The position numbers and the translations under genes were made by a program. From the NCBI GenBank assembly GCA_016793305.1, contig JAEUHU010000084.1:1-7619 (forward strand): a stretch of DNA of 7,619 nt, read 5' to 3'. Below are positions 6,677-7,619 of this stretch, in pieces. Each line of letters opens with the position of its first letter. Position 1 is the first letter of the stretch. Below the pieces are notes generated by a model. It was given only the letters and a program-made list of their open reading frames with translations, was not told where the DNA came from and made no database searches. Source of the stretch: Planctomycetota bacterium. GTDB lineage: Bacteria > Planctomycetota > UBA1135 > UBA2386.

Positions 6677-7618
6677 ATGACCGAAGTCCTCAAGACCCTC
6701 ATCCTCGGTTCCGGCCCCGCCGGCTACACCGCCGCGATCTACGCCGCCCGCGCCAACCTGGCGCCCGTGCTGCTGACCGGCCGCCAACCCGGCGGCCAGC
6801 TGACGATCACCAGCGAGGTCGAGAACTACCCGGGCTTCCCCGAGGGCGTGATGGGCCCGGAGATGATGGAGAAGTTCAAGGCGCAGGCGGAGCGCTTCGG
6901 CACCGTGGTGCACGACGAGTTCGCGTCGACCGTCGACCTGAAGAAGCGCCCGTTCACGGTCACCACCGAGAACGGCATGACCTTCGAGACGCAGACGCTG
7001 ATCGTCTCGACCGGCGCCAGCGCGCTCTACCTCGGCCTGCCGAACGAGAAGGCGCTGCAGGGCCGCGGCGTGTCGGCGTGTGCCACCTGCGACGGGTTCT
7101 TCTTCAAGAACAAGGTCGTCTACGTGGTCGGCGGCGGCGACTCGGCGTGCGAAGAAGCGAACTTCCTCACCAAGTACGCGAGCAAGGTGTTCCTGTGCGT
7201 GCGCCGCGACGCGCTGCGCGCCTCGAAGATCATGCAGGACCGCGCCCTGAAGAACCCGAAGATCGAAGTGCTCTGGAACACCACGGTCAGCGACGTGCTC
7301 GACGTCAAGGCGGGCAAGGTCAACGGCCTCGAGCTGACCGACACGAAGTCGAACCAGAAGCGCAAGGTGCCCGCCGACGGCCTGTTCCTCGCGATCGGCC
7401 ACCAGCCGAACACCGAGCTGTTCCGTGGCACGCTGAAGATGGACGACAAGGGCTACATCCAGACGGTGCCCGGCAAGACCGCGACCAACGTGCCCGGCGT
7501 GTTCGCCGCCGGCGACTGCCAGGACAGCTACTACCGCCAGGCGATCACCGCCGCAGGTTCGGGCTGCATGGCGGCGATCGAGGTGGAGCGCTTCCTCGAA
7601 GAGCAGCACGCGCACTGA
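6677..7618 (+). CDS. trxB: Thioredoxin reductase (NADPH, FAD-dependent)
   Basis: This 313-residue cytoplasmic flavoenzyme reduces thioredoxin with NADPH. The FAD-binding GSGPAGYTAAIYAARA is at 11-26 and PGGQL at 38-42. VENYPGFP (48-55) is the typical segment of low-molecular-weight bacterial TrxB. The redox-active CATC (Cys135, Cys138) aligns with the E. coli active-site pair. The NADPH-binding Rossmann motif GGGDSACEEA is at 152-161, and VRRDALRAS (175-183) supplies the arginines that hold the NADPH 2'-phosphate. The C-terminal FAD segment is GVFAAGDCQD followed by YRQAITAAGSGC. Length and domain order (FAD, inserted NADPH domain, FAD) are normal. An in-frame ATG at 6650 would add nine residues (MRRPPFHSA), but family members begin as at 6677. 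No Shine-Dalgarno is seen. The stop is one base before the window end, so the gene is complete. No thioredoxin gene is adjacent. Confidence 0.97.
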   Translation: MTEVLKTLILGSGPAGYTAAIYAARANLAPVLLTGRQPGGQLTITSEVENYPGFPEGVMGPEMMEKFKAQAERFGTVVHDEFASTVDLKKRPFTVTTENGMTFETQTLIVSTGASALYLGLPNEKALQGRGVSACATCDGFFFKNKVVYVVGGGDSACEEANFLTKYASKVFLCVRRDALRASKIMQDRALKNPKIEVLWNTTVSDVLDVKAGKVNGLELTDTKSNQKRKVPADGLFLAIGHQPNTELFRGTLKMDDKGYIQTVPGKTATNVPGVFAAGDCQDSYYRQAITAAGSGCMAAIEVERFLEEQHAH

Positions 7619-7619
7619 G

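Noticed and set aside
6542..7615. Minus-strand open frame of 357 codons
   Set aside because: It is antisense to trxB, whose FAD, NADPH and CATC motifs are all intact.
1..7619. CRISPR arrays, tRNA or rRNA genes, insertion sequences, phage or defence genes
   Set aside because: No regularly spaced repeats, no tRNA-like or rRNA-like segments, no transposase or integrase motifs and no terminal inverted repeats were seen. All six genes share similar base and codon use, with no sign of recent transfer.

Overview
The window is strongly GC-rich, and every gene keeps G or C at the third codon position. It reads as one chromosomal segment of a Gram-negative-type, probably planctomycetal bacterium. This is an inference. 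It rests on two large secreted proteins built from repeated carboxypeptidase-regulatory-like beta-sandwich modules, signal peptides ending in Ala-Gln, a CorA with a Pro/Arg-rich N-terminal tail, and the near absence of Shine-Dalgarno sequences. A myxobacterial or other high-GC lineage is not excluded.

Layout. Four genes lie on the minus strand. Read in their own direction from right to left, they are: a secreted multi-module beta-sandwich protein (5961-4120), an N-formylglutamate amidohydrolase-like protein (4027-3110), a CorA-type divalent-cation channel (about 2994-1867), and a second secreted multi-module beta-sandwich protein (1804 to beyond base 1). The last gene has no stop inside the window, so it is partial at its C-terminus. 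Two genes lie on the plus strand: a small exported or lipoprotein-like protein (6096-6587) and thioredoxin reductase trxB (6677-7618). The strand switch is a 134-base divergent intergenic region (5962-6095) that carries a tight inverted repeat. No gap between genes exceeds about 135 bases, so there is no large unexplained stretch.

How the genes relate. The minus-strand genes are tandem with gaps of 62 to 115 bases. At least three of them have a -10-like box placed so that transcription would begin at or within two bases of the ATG. They may therefore be separate leaderless transcription units and not one tight operon. TrxB is a housekeeping redox enzyme, and its thioredoxin partner is not in the window. 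The two secreted proteins share architecture and lie on either side of the FGase-like/CorA pair, but no shared pathway can be shown from sequence alone.

No mobile element, CRISPR array, tRNA, rRNA or obvious defence or biosynthetic cluster was seen. The region looks like ordinary chromosome with several poorly characterised lineage-type genes. The most interesting points are the recurrent leaderless-type start architecture, the diverged FGase-like enzyme, and the two orphan multi-module secreted proteins.
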